Assembly: GCF_000425565.1 (NCBI RefSeq)
Contig: NZ_KE384397.1
Location: forward strand, 1-64,000
Reading direction: 5' to 3'
DNA: 64,000 nucleotides
Origin: Tepidiphilus margaritifer DSM 15129
GTDB lineage: Bacteria; Pseudomonadota; Gammaproteobacteria; Burkholderiales; Rhodocyclaceae
Part shown: positions 1-9,238 of the stretch, piece after piece
Position numbering within the stretch: the stretch's first letter is position 1
Layout: each line of letters begins with the position of its first letter
Position numbers and translations under genes: made by a program
The notes under the pieces: generated by a model
What the model was told of the DNA's origin: nothing
What the model saw: the letters and a program-made list of their open reading frames with translations, nothing else
Database searches by the model: none

Positions 1-177
1 CTCGATGCCGACGAAGTCATCGACCCCGCACAGCAAGGCGCACACCGAAATCACCAGCATCTCGACCAGATCGTGCTTCGCACGTCCTACGACGCGCGGG
101 TCCGGGATCTCCGAAAACACTTCGAGCAGCAACGAGCGGGACGGCTCGCCGTCCGCGTTTGTTTTCTCTGTCTTCAT
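1..177 (-). CDS. ISAs1-family transposase, N-terminal part (runs off the window)
   Basis: The first 59 codons of a transposase read on the minus strand from an ATG at 177 to the window edge. The motif EIPDPRVVGRAKHDLVEML, followed by a hydrophobic stretch with LLCG and a D-D-F, is typical of the N-terminal DDE-associated domain of ISAs1/H-repeat transposases. The catalytic domain lies outside the window, so integrity cannot be judged. A possible element end is the GC-rich sequence near 214-235. The gene points away from the helicase gene, so mobile DNA borders the 3' side of that unit. Confidence 0.75.
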   Translation of the reverse strand, partial: MKTEKTNADGEPSRSLLLEVFSEIPDPRVVGRAKHDLVEMLVISVCALLCGVDDFVGIE

Positions 178-488
178 GCGCCGCCCCAAAAAGACAGAAA
201 ACTACACGAATCAGGGCACTGTGAACAGCCCCTCTGGGCAGCCCATGGAGTTTAAAAACTATTTTTTAAGACAGGACTCTTGGTTTGATGCGATTGCCCT
301 GGGTGCCTTGACAGCGCAGGCCTGCATCGCCATAATTATGTGCGTTAACCCCGCTGGCGAGAGCATCGCCAGCCCGACGCCCTCCCCGTGAGGGCGTTTC
401 TCTTTGTGCACCGCCGCAAATAGCATCTGCGGCCCGACGCCCTCTCCGTGAGAGCGTCCCTGTCTCTGAATCTGAATACGGCCCAGCC
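178..488. other. Gene-free stretch between ISAs1 remnant and helicase gene
   Basis: No convincing coding frame is seen. It holds the presumed ISAs1 terminal sequence near 214-235, about 100 bases of AT-richer unassigned sequence, and the double-hairpin repeat pair listed separately, immediately downstream of the helicase stop codon. Confidence 0.6.
354..457. repeat. Two-copy double-hairpin repeat (REP-like), 60-bp period
   Basis: Two units, 354-397 and 413-457, each contain two adjacent stem-loops. In unit 1 the first stem is CTGGCGA/TCGCCAG (354-360 with 66-72 of the next line, i.e. 366-372) and the second is ACGCCCTC/GAGGGCGT (377-384 with 390-397). In unit 2 the first stem has become GCCGCA/TGCGGC, so both arms changed together, and the second keeps the same architecture with one mismatch. 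Covariation suggests the RNA or single-stranded fold matters. It could act as a REP/BIME-like element, mRNA-end stabiliser or terminator for the helicase gene. Confidence 0.6.
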
Positions 489-3400
489 TCACAGCGAGCC
501 CTCCGCACTCGTGGCGCGCGCGAGCAGTGCGTCGAGGTCGAGGTTGATGCTGCTGACGGCCCAGTCCGGCTCCTGCGTGAAGGGCTGGCGCACATAGAAC
601 GGACCTTCGTAGCGATCGCCATCCACCAGCACGATGGCGAGGAGGAACTGCTCGACCTGATTGAGGGCGTAGAGAATCTCGTTGCGGGTGACGGTGAGGG
701 TGGTCTGACCCTTGGCGCGGCCCTTGACTTCGATGTGACGCGAGGCGGGGATTTTCCCGTCCCGCTCGGGCGGCAGGCTGGTGATGTCCCAGCCGCACTT
801 TTGTGCGGACACGTCGATGACGGTATGGCCCAGCGCGCGCTCGGCATCCATCACCGCCTGCATGGCGATCCGTTCGATCCGCGCCCGCGCAGCGGCGTCC
901 GCCGTCCAGCCGGGCTCGCCCCGGCGCTGCAGCAAGAGGCCCTTGGGGATGACCAGCGCGCCGCCCAGCACCACCGGCGTGGCCGAGACGACGTGGCGCA
1001 TGGCTTCGAGCTGGGCGGTACGGCTGTGCAGGCGGGCGCCGAGATCGTCGATGGTGCGACGCACGTTCTCCAACGTCAGGCGTACGTCCTTGCCGGCGGC
1101 AAGGTCGTCTCGCAGTTTGAGCTCGCGGTCGGACCAGAAGTTGATTTCCTTGACGAGCCGCTCGCGCACGGCGGCGAGCGTCTTGTCCACCATCGCCTCC
1201 CGGCGGGCGCGCACTTCGGCGAAATGTTCAGGCGCGAGCCCAGCCGCGGCGTGCGCCAACGCCATTTGCTCCAGATTTTGGCGGATCCAGGGGGCGGAGA
1301 GCACGTCTTCGACCAGGTCGCGGTCGGCCGGCGTGATCGGTTCGATGTCGAGGTGGGGCGCCCAGCCGGCGTTGCGGGCATTGCCGGAAGGATCGATGTC
1401 GACGAACTGCAGGCGACGCGAGACGGTGCGCGCGGGGTCCGCCCCTTCCCTGATCGCGTGGTCGATGAGAAAGAGCAACCGCGGGGTGAGCCCCATGTCG
1501 GCCGGGTCGACCAGTACCGCGCCTTGCCTGAGCTTGGGCCGATGTTCCTCGAGGACGAGATCGGTGAGCGCCTGCATGAGCGGATGGCCGGGATGGATGA
1601 GGCTCGCCATCGGCGCACCCAGACGATCCACGAGGCGCACATGGCGCTTTTCGAAGCAGATACGCTCGTAGCGGCGTAGCACGGGGTGGGTGTAGCGCCG
1701 GTCACGACCGCTGATCTGCCGGTCGCGCTCGCGCAGAATGGCTGGCACGTGCGTGATCTCGTAACGACCGGGTTCACGCGGGTGCATGGCTCCTTGGAAT
1801 CGCCGGAACGCCTGGGTAAAGAAGGAGCGAATGAAGAAAGGCTGCAGTTTGCGCGCATCGGCCTTTTCCATCTCTTCCTTGACGGCGAAGAGGCGCTTCT
1901 CGTCCATCACTTCCTCGCACAGGGCATTGCGCCGGATGAGGTCCTCGAGATGGCGGGTGTCGAGCGCGCCTTCGACTTTCTGGAGCAGGCGGGCGCGCAC
2001 GTCGGGGTCTTCGCCGTAGCGGATGGCTTCGATCAGCAGGTCCTTGAGCGGTTTGTCCTCGAATACCTCGCCCAGGATGTCGAATACGCGGCCTCCCAAC
2101 GCCTGGCGCTCGTTTTCCAGTTTCCTGAAGAGGCACTGGAAGACGTCGCCTTCGCGGGTCCCCGAGGCCACCATGTTCCACAGATGGCAGACCTCGGTCT
2201 GGCCGATGCGGTGGATGCGACCGAAGCGTTGCTCCAGCCGGTTCGGGTTCCACGGCAGGTCGTAGTTGACCATGAGGTGGGCGTTTTGCAGGTTTACGCC
2301 TTCACCGGCAGCGTCGGTAGCAAGCAGAATGCGCACGACGGGATCGTTGCGAAAACGCTCCTCTATCTTGCGCCGCTCTTCGCGTTTGATGCCGCCATGA
2401 ATCAAGACCACGGCCTCTTCATTGCCGAGCAGGCCGCGGATCTTCACCGCGAGGTAGTTCAAGGTGTCGCGGTGCTCGGTGAAAATGATGAGCTTGCGCT
2501 GGCGGCCACCGGCATCCCGCATCTCGGGCGTATCCTGCAGGAGCCGCGAGAGTTCTTCCCATTTGCGATCCTGGCCGGAATACACCACCCGACGGGCCTG
2601 CTCTTCGAGGTGTTCGAGCACGTCGATCTCGCTGGCGAGCTCCTGGAGGGTCTGGGCGGTCGTGGCGAGATCGACGAGCGTTTCTTCGAGCGTTTCGTAT
2701 TCCTCGGCGGGGAGTTCGTCGTCGGAATCCCAGAGCTCTTCGGGCAGGCTCCCGTTACCGGTCAAGGTCTGCGCCACCGTCTGCCCGCGTTGACGCAGCT
2801 TTTCTTCTTCGAGGCGGCGCTCGAGCCGCTCACGGCGACGCTTGAGCGATTGGTAGATGGCCTCGGGGCTGGAGGCGAGCCGGCGCTGCAGCGCCGTGAG
2901 CGCGAATCCTACCGTGCCTTTGCGTCCGCCGTCCGTGAGCGCATCGACCTTGTTGAACTGCTCCTTGACGTACTCCGTGACCGCGACGTAGAGCGCGGCC
3001 TCCTGGTCGGAGAGCGTGTAATTGACCGTGTAGGCGCGGCGTTCGGGGAAGAGCGGCGTGCCGTCGAACTTGAGGAGCTGCTCTTTGACCATGCGGCGCA
3101 TGAGGTCGGAGACGTCCACCTTGTGCGCACCGTCGCGAAACTTGCCGTAGAAGCGGTCGGCATCGAGCAGGGAGAGAAAAAGCTGGAAGTCTTCTTCCTT
3201 GCCATTGTGCGGCGTGGCCGTCATCAGCAGGAAGTGCCGCGTGATCGAACCCAGCAGTTCGCCCAGCTGGAATCGCTTGGTTTTCTTGATCTCGTTGCCG
3301 AAGTAATTGGCCGAAAGCTTGTGGGCTTCATCGACCACGACGAGATCCCAGCGGGTCTGCGCCAGCTTGTGTCGCAGCTCATCGGCTCGGGCGAGCTGAT

Positions 3401-4019
3401 CGAGGCGGGCAACCAGCAGGTCGTGTTCGTCGAAAGGGTTGCCGCTGCGGGATTGCTCCACCAGCTCGCGCGAGAAGAGGGTGAAGGACAGGCCGAATTT
3501 CTCCTCCATTTCATCCTGCCACTGCCCGACCAGCGAACCGGGCGCGACGATGAGCACGCGTCGGGCATCGGCCCGGATCATCAGCTCCCGCAGGTACAGA
3601 CCGGCCATGATGGTCTTGCCGGCACCCGGATCGTCGGCGAGCACGAACCGCAAGGGTTGGCGCGGCAGCATGGTTTCGTACACCGCGGTGATCTGGTGCG
3701 GCAGCGGTTCGACGTTGGCAGTGTGCACCGCCATCATCGGATCGAACAGGTAAGCGAGATCGATGCGGCAGGCTTCGACGGCGAGCTTGAAGTCTTCGCC
3801 GGGGGCGTCGAACGCCCAGGGGCGACCCTGCTGCGCCAACGACAGCTTGGATTCTTCCACCCGAAACAGCAGGCGGTCGTGCGGTTCCCCGTTTGCCGTT
3901 TTGTAGACGATGCTGAGGGCGTCTTTGCCAACCGGTTTGGCCGCGACGATGCGCACGGCCTCTCCCGGCTCGATTCCGGCAATTATCGCGTCCTCGCGGA
4001 TCTCTTCGAGCTTCAGCAT
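489..4019 (-). CDS. SNF2/DEAD-like helicase with C-terminal DUF3883-like domain
   Basis: A 1176-residue superfamily 2 ATPase. Walker A appears as DDPGAGKT near residue 130, motif II as VVDEAH near 225, motif III as TATPHNG near 265, and the helicase C-terminal lobe carries [12 protein letters not shown] and [11 protein letters not shown] near 580-615. The last ~130 residues contain HIEVKGR, the acidic/lysine signature of DUF3883, a nuclease-like fold. Long helicase-related proteins of this build are known from restriction-like and anti-phage gene clusters, often with DUF499 and DUF1156 partners or as DrmD-like proteins. None of those partners is in view, and an IS lies downstream and a toxin pair upstream, so it may be a remnant or stand-alone defence gene. 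The defence role is inference. Confidence 0.8.
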   Translation of the reverse strand: MLKLEEIREDAIIAGIEPGEAVRIVAAKPVGKDALSIVYKTANGEPHDRLLFRVEESKLSLAQQGRPWAFDAPGEDFKLAVEACRIDLAYLFDPMMAVHTANVEPLPHQITAVYETMLPRQPLRFVLADDPGAGKTIMAGLYLRELMIRADARRVLIVAPGSLVGQWQDEMEEKFGLSFTLFSRELVEQSRSGNPFDEHDLLVARLDQLARADELRHKLAQTRWDLVVVDEAHKLSANYFGNEIKKTKRFQLGELLGSITRHFLLMTATPHNGKEEDFQLFLSLLDADRFYGKFRDGAHKVDVSDLMRRMVKEQLLKFDGTPLFPERRAYTVNYTLSDQEAALYVAVTEYVKEQFNKVDALTDGGRKGTVGFALTALQRRLASSPEAIYQSLKRRRERLERRLEEEKLRQRGQTVAQTLTGNGSLPEELWDSDDELPAEEYETLEETLVDLATTAQTLQELASEIDVLEHLEEQARRVVYSGQDRKWEELSRLLQDTPEMRDAGGRQRKLIIFTEHRDTLNYLAVKIRGLLGNEEAVVLIHGGIKREERRKIEERFRNDPVVRILLATDAAGEGVNLQNAHLMVNYDLPWNPNRLEQRFGRIHRIGQTEVCHLWNMVASGTREGDVFQCLFRKLENERQALGGRVFDILGEVFEDKPLKDLLIEAIRYGEDPDVRARLLQKVEGALDTRHLEDLIRRNALCEEVMDEKRLFAVKEEMEKADARKLQPFFIRSFFTQAFRRFQGAMHPREPGRYEITHVPAILRERDRQISGRDRRYTHPVLRRYERICFEKRHVRLVDRLGAPMASLIHPGHPLMQALTDLVLEEHRPKLRQGAVLVDPADMGLTPRLLFLIDHAIREGADPARTVSRRLQFVDIDPSGNARNAGWAPHLDIEPITPADRDLVEDVLSAPWIRQNLEQMALAHAAAGLAPEHFAEVRARREAMVDKTLAAVRERLVKEINFWSDRELKLRDDLAAGKDVRLTLENVRRTIDDLGARLHSRTAQLEAMRHVVSATPVVLGGALVIPKGLLLQRRGEPGWTADAAARARIERIAMQAVMDAERALGHTVIDVSAQKCGWDITSLPPERDGKIPASRHIEVKGRAKGQTTLTVTRNEILYALNQVEQFLLAIVLVDGDRYEGPFYVRQPFTQEPDWAVSSINLDLDALLARATSAEGSL

Positions 4020-4049
4020 GCCCGGCTCTCCACTCGCCTTTCACCACCG

Positions 4050-4107
4050 AAGACCAATGGTATCACCGTCGGCAAGCCCGGGCACGCGGGGCGATCAGGC
4101 CGGCAGC
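4050..4107. repeat. Direct repeat copy A in front of the helicase gene
   Basis: The core 4061-4107 matches 4965-5011 at 45 of 47 positions in the same orientation. This copy lies 42 bp or more upstream of the helicase ATG at 4019. The flanking bases up to 4050 are also similar. See copy B. Confidence 0.8.
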
Positions 4108-4219
4108 GCCTCCAGCCCGCCAGTGCGCGACCAGCACGATGCGCACTAGATCTTCTCCGATGGTTCAGTCATTCCCCTCTTCGAACCGGACTTCTGCTCC
4201 TCCACCACCCGCTCGGAAA

Positions 4220-4549
4220 TCATGGATTTCCTTGCGGATAAATGCGCCTCCCCTCCCGGCGGATTTTATCCCTGAGGGCTGTATTGGCGAGGCGATCCCA
4301 GTGCAGGAGGTCGATCTTGAAGAGGATGGGAAGGTCGTCGATCTCCTGCCAAAGGGCGGCGAATTCCGCCTCGCTCATCGAGGGGGCGAACACGGCGAGG
4401 TCGATGTCGGAGCCGGGGCGATGCGTTCCCTTGGCGCGTGAACCGAAGAGGCGCACTTCCTCGATGCCGGGATGGCGGGCAAAGACGCGGCGCAGGTCGG
4501 CGAGGATTTCGTCCGACAGGCCGGATGGGTCGGTCACCGGGGCAACCAT
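4220..4549 (-). CDS. MNT-type nucleotidyltransferase (antitoxin of MNT/HEPN pair)
   Basis: A 109-residue minimal nucleotidyltransferase with the signature GSRAKGTHRPGSDIDLA: Gly36-Ser37, Asp48 and Asp50, and a third acidic residue at Asp80. The family transfers AMP or similar groups. In MNT/HEPN modules it AMPylates and silences the partner HEPN RNase. The start codon at 4549 overlaps the end of the upstream HEPN gene by 16 bases, which indicates translational coupling. Length is normal for the family and all catalytic residues are present, so the antitoxin should be functional. Confidence 0.88.
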   Translation of the reverse strand: MVAPVTDPSGLSDEILADLRRVFARHPGIEEVRLFGSRAKGTHRPGSDIDLAVFAPSMSEAEFAALWQEIDDLPILFKIDLLHWDRLANTALRDKIRREGRRIYPQGNP

Positions 4550-4932
4550 TGGCGCACCTGCCGTGCGAGTTCCTGAAAGAGGGGCAACCCCGTGCGGCAG
4601 ACGAAACGATAGACTTCTTCGGCCAAGGATTCGTCGTAGGTGTGGCTGGTGAGGTTGCGCATGCGCTGGGCCTGGCTCCAGGCGTTGCCGTCATGCAGCA
4701 GCCCCGCGGCCAGGGCCTCACGGAAGACTGCGCGGGGCGTGAGTGCCTCGATTCCCTCCTCGAGCAGTTTGAGCCGCAGGACCTTCCAGGCGAGCTCCCA
4801 GCAGAATTCGAAACGTTGGATGACCGAATCGCGGAGAAATTCCGAATACGGCTGGGCGCAGGCCTCGGCGAGCCGATCGGTGGCCTTGAGGAAATCCTGG
4901 CAGCGTTCATGAAATCGTTCGTGATTCGTCAT
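4534..4932 (-). CDS. HEPN-domain protein, HI0074 family (toxin of MNT/HEPN pair)
   Basis: A 132-residue all-helical protein of the nucleotidyltransferase-substrate-binding (HI0074) family. The HEPN RNase motif R-x4-H is seen as Arg92-Asn-Leu-Thr-Ser-His97. The start ATG at 4932 is chosen because GGGAGG stands just upstream and the residues before it match no family member; a longer in-frame start at 4989 would overlap the neighbouring MBL gene. It is first in the pair and overlaps the MNT gene by 16 bases. HEPN toxins of this kind cleave tRNA or mRNA; which one here is unknown. Confidence 0.85.
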   Translation of the reverse strand: MTNHERFHERCQDFLKATDRLAEACAQPYSEFLRDSVIQRFEFCWELAWKVLRLKLLEEGIEALTPRAVFREALAAGLLHDGNAWSQAQRMRNLTSHTYDESLAEEVYRFVCRTGLPLFQELARQVRQWLPR

Positions 4933-4952
4933 GCCGCCTCCCGAAAAGATCG

Positions 4953-5011
4953 AAAGACCGATCGTATCACCGTCGGCGAGCCCGGGCACGCGGGGCGCTC
5001 AGGCCGGCAGC
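4953..5011. repeat. Direct repeat copy B, leader of HEPN gene and 3' end of MBL gene
   Basis: The segment 4965-5011 repeats 4061-4107 with two mismatches. Copy B includes the last codons and stop of the MBL-fold gene (stop at 4999-5001) and the sequence upstream of the HEPN start. The two copies bracket the whole MNT/HEPN pair in direct orientation, a 0.9-kb cassette. Recombination between them would delete the pair and put the helicase gene directly behind the MBL gene. Confidence 0.8.
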
Positions 5012-6015
5012 ATCGCCTGCCACTGCCCGGCGATGCGGCGGATCGCCCCGGCGCGCTCGAGCTCCTCGCCCAACCAGCGCACCGCCTCCTCGGGCGTCAG
5101 TTCGATCCACTCCAGAGCGCGTTGAAAGAGCTCGACCGAGGCCAAGGTGGAGCGCAGTTCGTCTTCCTGCATGCGCCCCCGTTCGAGCAGGGTGAAAGTG
5201 ACGCAGGCGCGCAGGGCGTTGCGCGCGATGCGCCGGGGATCGTTGGCGAAGGCTTCGAGCCGACCCCAGGCGCGCTGCAAGGCGCCGGCCACGTCGCGAA
5301 AAGGGGCGCCGTGCCCGGGGATCACCCAGCGTACCGGCAGGCGTTCGATCGCCGCGAGCGCCTCGCGCGCCGCGGCGATGGCGTCGGCCTGGCCCAGTAG
5401 CGAGGGAAAGAGGATGCCGAATCCGTCTTCCCACAGGGCGTCGCCGCTGATGAGCACGCCGTGCGTCGGCTCGAAATAGGCGAGCGCGTGCATGTCGTGC
5501 CCTGGCACGGCGATCGCACGCCACTGCCATTCGCCCATCGCAATCGTATCGCCCGGGGCGATGGTGGCCGAATAGGAAAAGGGTTCGGCCCGCTGGCCGG
5601 CGGTGGAGAGCAGCAAGGCGGCTTCGTCCCAGCGCCCGATCGGGTCGGCCAGCCCCTCCGGCACCCAGATGGGACAGCCGAAACGCCGCGCCACCGCGGC
5701 GTTGCCGCCGAGATGATCCGAATGCGAGTGCGTGTTGACCAGGCGCACGATGGGCTCCCCGCCCACCGCGGCGTCGAGCAACGCCAGCGTCTCGCCAGCT
5801 TTCGTCACGTAGCCGCTGTCGACCAGCGTCCAGCCGTCGGCGCCACGCAGCAGCACCGAGTTCGACGACAGCCAGCCGCGCTGCAGCACCACCATTCCTT
5901 CGGGCAGAGTCTGCGTCGTCATCGTTTCCCCTGATTCTTCGCCATACATGCGCCGACCGCAGCCGACGCATACTCCGTCTTCGATCGTGCAGATGCCCAC
6001 GCACTCGGGTTCCAT
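4999..6015 (-). CDS. MBL-fold metallohydrolase with N-terminal CxxxC-CxxC leader
   Basis: A 338-residue protein. The MBL core starts near residue 32 (MTTQTLPEGM, alternative ATG at 5922 with AGGGGAAACG before it). Metal ligands are visible as THSHSDHLGG, VPGHD, SGDALWED and PGHG, so a dinuclear zinc or iron site is expected. The first 31 codons encode CVGICTIEDGVCVGCG, a four-cysteine motif like DUF1289 proteins, and a separate DUF1289 gene lies just upstream at 6033-6278. This may be an in-frame fusion, or an upstream mini-peptide with no stop codon. Substrate unknown; related proteins include lactonases and thioesterases. Confidence 0.82.
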   Translation of the reverse strand: MEPECVGICTIEDGVCVGCGRRMYGEESGETMTTQTLPEGMVVLQRGWLSSNSVLLRGADGWTLVDSGYVTKAGETLALLDAAVGGEPIVRLVNTHSHSDHLGGNAAVARRFGCPIWVPEGLADPIGRWDEAALLLSTAGQRAEPFSYSATIAPGDTIAMGEWQWRAIAVPGHDMHALAYFEPTHGVLISGDALWEDGFGILFPSLLGQADAIAAAREALAAIERLPVRWVIPGHGAPFRDVAGALQRAWGRLEAFANDPRRIARNALRACVTFTLLERGRMQEDELRSTLASVELFQRALEWIELTPEEAVRWLGEELERAGAIRRIAGQWQAMLPA

Positions 6016-6032
6016 GGAACGCCTCGAACGCG

Positions 6033-6278
6033 CTACGGCACCGCCGGATCGCCGCGTTGCGCGGCACCCGACCGCGCATCCAGCGCCTGGCTGTTCGCTT
6101 CCCTCTCACCGAGCGCGGCGCGACGCCGCGCCACCGCCGCGAGGATACGGCGGCGCCCGGTCTCGTCGGCGTCGCGCCAGCGGGCGATTTCTTCGCGCGT
6201 GCGCAGGCAGCCAACGCACCAGCCGGCCCGCTCGTCGAGCCGGCACACGCCGATGCAGGGCGAGGTCACGACCGTCAT
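6033..6278 (-). CDS. DUF1289 family small cysteine protein
   Basis: An 81-residue protein with SPCIGVC and WCVGC (C-x3-C, then C-x2-C), the hallmark of DUF1289, followed by EIARWRDADETGRRRIL. The family has no settled function and is probably a metal-binding accessory protein. The ATG at 6278 overlaps the stop of the HMG-CoA lyase gene (ATGA), so it is the last gene of the liu operon. A longer reading frame upstream lies within the lyase gene and is not preferred. Confidence 0.8.
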   Translation of the reverse strand: MTVVTSPCIGVCRLDERAGWCVGCLRTREEIARWRDADETGRRRILAAVARRRAALGEREANSQALDARSGAAQRGDPAVP

Positions 6279-7198
6279 GACTGCGGCGCGGCGCAAGACC
6301 CGCCCAGCGCCCGGGCCACGCGCGAGGCCGGTTCGCGCCCGAGCAGCCCGCTCACCCACCAGGCGGTCTCGATGAGCGCTTTCAGGTCCACGCCCGTCTC
6401 CACGCCCAGACCGTCGAAGAGATAGACCAGCTCCTCGGTGGCAACGTTACCCGAGGCCCCTTTGGCGTAGGGACAGCCGCCCAGGCCGGCGACGGAGGCG
6501 TCGAACGTGGCCACTCCCAAACGCCAGGCGGCGTAGACGTTTGCCACCGCCATGCCGTAGGTATCGTGGAAATGCCCGGCGAGCCGCTCGAGCGGCACGC
6601 GCCGCGCCACCGCCTCGAGCATGGCGACCACCTGCCGCGGCGTCCCCACGCCGATGGTGTCGCCCAGTGAGATCTCCTCACAGCCCATCTCGAAGAGGGC
6701 GGCGGCGACTTCCGCGACTTTCTCCGGCGCCACCGGCCCTTCGTAGGGACAGCCCACCACGCAGGAGACGTAGCCGCGCACCCGCACTCCGGCCTCGCGA
6801 GCCCGGCGCACCACCGGACGAAAACGCTCGAGCGCTTCGGCGATGCCGCAATTGATGTTCTTGCGGCTGAAGGTTTCGGAGGCGGCGCCAAAGACGGCGA
6901 TCTCGTCGACGCCGGATTCCAGGGCCGCTTCCAGCCCCTGGAGATTGGGCACGAGCACCGGATGGCGCACGCCGGGGCGGCGGCGCTCGCGCAGGGCACG
7001 CATCACTGCAGCGTGATCGGCCATCTGCGGCACCCATTTGGGCGAGACGAAAGCGGTGGCCTCGATCACCTTCAGGCCGCAGGCGGCGAGCCGCTCGATC
7101 AGCGCCAGTTTGTGCTCGAGGGCGATCGGGGTCTTCTCGTTCTGCAGGCCATCGCGCGGCCCCACTTCGACGAGCGTGACCTTGGCGGGTCTTTCCAT
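6275..7198 (-). CDS. mvaB: Hydroxymethylglutaryl-CoA lyase
   Basis: A 307-residue TIM-barrel lyase that splits HMG-CoA into acetoacetate and acetyl-CoA, the last step of leucine degradation. The active-site motifs are VGPRDGLQNE near residue 11, VSCVVGCPYEG in the middle, GDTIGVGTP, HFHDTYGMA and GGCPYAKGASGN with the catalytic cysteine. The start at 7198 shares a base with the stop of the carboxylase alpha gene (TGATG). Often called liuE in this operon context. Complete, no anomalies. Confidence 0.95.
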   Translation of the reverse strand: MERPAKVTLVEVGPRDGLQNEKTPIALEHKLALIERLAACGLKVIEATAFVSPKWVPQMADHAAVMRALRERRRPGVRHPVLVPNLQGLEAALESGVDEIAVFGAASETFSRKNINCGIAEALERFRPVVRRAREAGVRVRGYVSCVVGCPYEGPVAPEKVAEVAAALFEMGCEEISLGDTIGVGTPRQVVAMLEAVARRVPLERLAGHFHDTYGMAVANVYAAWRLGVATFDASVAGLGGCPYAKGASGNVATEELVYLFDGLGVETGVDLKALIETAWWVSGLLGREPASRVARALGGSCAAPQS

Positions 7199-9228
7199 CA
7201 CGATTCCTCCTTGGCAGGTACGAAATCGACCAGCTCGGCCCCGTCGGGCACCTGTTCGCCCACGGCAAAGCGCACCGCCTCGACCACACCGTCGGCCGGC
7301 GCGACGATGGCGTGTTCCATTTTCATGGCTTCGAGCACCACCAGAGTTTGTCCGCGGCTCACCCGCGCCCCCGGTTCGACCTTGACCGCGATCACCCGCC
7401 CCGGCATGGGCGCGGTGAGACCGGCCGCATCGACCCCGGTGCCGGATCCTTCCGCTCCTTCTTGGCCGCAGAGGTCGAACACCCAGGCGCGACCATCGAA
7501 GAAGACGTGCCGCCGGCTGCCGGCGATCACCGCGGTCACGGTCGTCCGCCGCCCGTCGAGCTCGAGACGCAAGTTCTCCTCGTCGAGCATCGCGCCCCAG
7601 GCGGTGGCGCTCGCCAGAATCTCCCCCTTCTCGTCGAGCAACTGCAGCTGCAGCTTCTCGCCCAGACAACGGGCCTGCACGCGGCGCGTTGCCTCGCCGC
7701 AGCGCCACTGCCAGCGCCGCAGCGCCGGCGCATTGACGCGCCAGCCGTCCACCGCATGCCAGGGCGAGGTGGGGTCGGGCGCGCGACGGGCAAACTCCTG
7801 CATGCGGCGCGCCTCGGCCAGACGCTCGGCGCAGGAGACGGCGAACCAGGCCGCTGGCGGCGGTGTTTCGGGTGCGCCGAAGAGGAAGGCCGATTCGCGC
7901 TCGATGAGACCGGTGTCGAGATCCGCCTGGCGAAAGGCCGGAGAATCGACCAGTTTCCCCAAGAATTCGACGTTGTTCGCCACGCCGACGATGCGGTAGT
8001 GCGCCAGCGCCTGGCGCATGCGGGTGAGCGCCTGTGCCCGGTTCTCGCCCCAGACGATGAGCTTGGCGATCATCGGGTCGTAATAAGGCGTGATCTCGTC
8101 GCCCTGCTCCACGCCGGTATCCACCCGCACCCACACGCTCTCGGGCGGCGGCTGCAAGTGCACGAGCCGACCCACGGAGGGCAGGAACCCCTTGGCCGGA
8201 TCTTCGGCGTAGATGCGCGCCTCGATCGCGTGCCCTTCGAGCGGAATCTGGTCCTGGGCAAGCGGCAAGGGCTCGCCGGCGGCCACGCGCAGCTGCCATT
8301 CGACCAGGTCGAGCCCGGTGATCATCTCGGTGACCGGATGTTCGACCTGCAGCCGCGTGTTCATCTCCATGAAGTAGAAAGCGCCGGAAGGCTCGACGAT
8401 GAACTCGATCGTGCCGGCGCCGACGTAACCCACCGCCTTGGCCGCCGCCACCGCCGCCTCGCCCATGGCGGCGCGCCGCTCGGGGGTCATGCCGGGGGCC
8501 GGCGCCTCTTCCAGCACCTTCTGGTGGCGGCGCTGCACCGAGCAATCGCGCTCGTAGAGGTGGATCACCTGGCCGTGGCTGTCGCCGAAGACCTGCATCT
8601 CGATGTGCCGCGGGCGCAGGATGTACTTCTCGATCAGCACCCGGTCGTCGCCAAAGCTCGATCGCGCCTCGCGCTGGCAGGATTCGAGCGCCTCGGCGAA
8701 ATCTTCGGGTCGATCGACGCGCCGCATTCCCTTGCCCCCGCCACCGGCGCTCGCCTTGATGAGCACCGGAAAGCCGATGCGCTGGGCCTGCTCGAAAAGA
8801 AACTCCGGATCCTGCTCCTCGCCGTGATAGCCCGGCGTGAGCGGCACGCCGGCCGCTTCCATCAGGCGCTTGGCCTCGGCCTTGGAGCCCATCTTGCGGA
8901 TCGCCTCCACCGGCGGGCCGATGAAGACGATGCCGGCATCGAGACAGGCCTGGGCGAAGTCCTCGTTCTCCGACAGGAATCCGTAGCCGGGGTGGATCGC
9001 CTGAGCGCCGGTACGCCGCGCGGCCTCCAGGATGCGTTCGATATCGAGGTAGGACTCGCGCGCCGGCGGCGGCCCGATCCACACGGCCTCGTCGGCGAGC
9101 CGCACGTGGCGGGCGTTGCGATCGGCATCGGAATAGACCGCCACCGTGGCGATGCCGAGCCGCCGTGCCGTGGCGATCACGCGGCAGGCGATCTCGCCGC
9201 GGTTGGCGATCAGAATCTTTTGGAACAT
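7198..9228 (-). CDS. liuD: Methylcrotonyl-CoA carboxylase, biotin-containing alpha subunit
   Basis: A 676-residue fusion of biotin carboxylase and biotin carboxyl carrier domains. The N-terminus MFQKILIANRGEIACR, the ATP-grasp glycine loop GGGGKGMR near residue 165, and EMNTRLQVEHPVTE are classic biotin carboxylase motifs. The carrier domain near the C-terminus carries EAMKMEH, the biotinylated lysine. With the beta subunit at 10051-11658 it carboxylates 3-methylcrotonyl-CoA. The length fits liuD/accA1-type subunits. The gene lies 10 bases after the hydratase gene in the operon, with a GGAGG ribosome site. Confidence 0.94.
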   Translation of the reverse strand: MFQKILIANRGEIACRVIATARRLGIATVAVYSDADRNARHVRLADEAVWIGPPPARESYLDIERILEAARRTGAQAIHPGYGFLSENEDFAQACLDAGIVFIGPPVEAIRKMGSKAEAKRLMEAAGVPLTPGYHGEEQDPEFLFEQAQRIGFPVLIKASAGGGGKGMRRVDRPEDFAEALESCQREARSSFGDDRVLIEKYILRPRHIEMQVFGDSHGQVIHLYERDCSVQRRHQKVLEEAPAPGMTPERRAAMGEAAVAAAKAVGYVGAGTIEFIVEPSGAFYFMEMNTRLQVEHPVTEMITGLDLVEWQLRVAAGEPLPLAQDQIPLEGHAIEARIYAEDPAKGFLPSVGRLVHLQPPPESVWVRVDTGVEQGDEITPYYDPMIAKLIVWGENRAQALTRMRQALAHYRIVGVANNVEFLGKLVDSPAFRQADLDTGLIERESAFLFGAPETPPPAAWFAVSCAERLAEARRMQEFARRAPDPTSPWHAVDGWRVNAPALRRWQWRCGEATRRVQARCLGEKLQLQLLDEKGEILASATAWGAMLDEENLRLELDGRRTTVTAVIAGSRRHVFFDGRAWVFDLCGQEGAEGSGTGVDAAGLTAPMPGRVIAVKVEPGARVSRGQTLVVLEAMKMEHAIVAPADGVVEAVRFAVGEQVPDGAELVDFVPAKEES

Positions 9229-9238
9229 TGCTCCCTCC

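Noticed and set aside
354-457. Two 40-bp repeats as a CRISPR array
   Set aside because: Only two units, the intervening sequence is partly repeated too, and no cas genes are present; a REP-like hairpin repeat fits better.
1686-4241. Long plus-strand open frame opposite the helicase gene
   Set aside because: It is the GC-driven antisense shadow of a gene with clear helicase motifs on the minus strand; no family motifs of its own.
4534-4989. Longer HEPN protein starting at 4989
   Set aside because: The added residues overlap the MBL gene end and match no family member; ATG 4932 has a good ribosome site.
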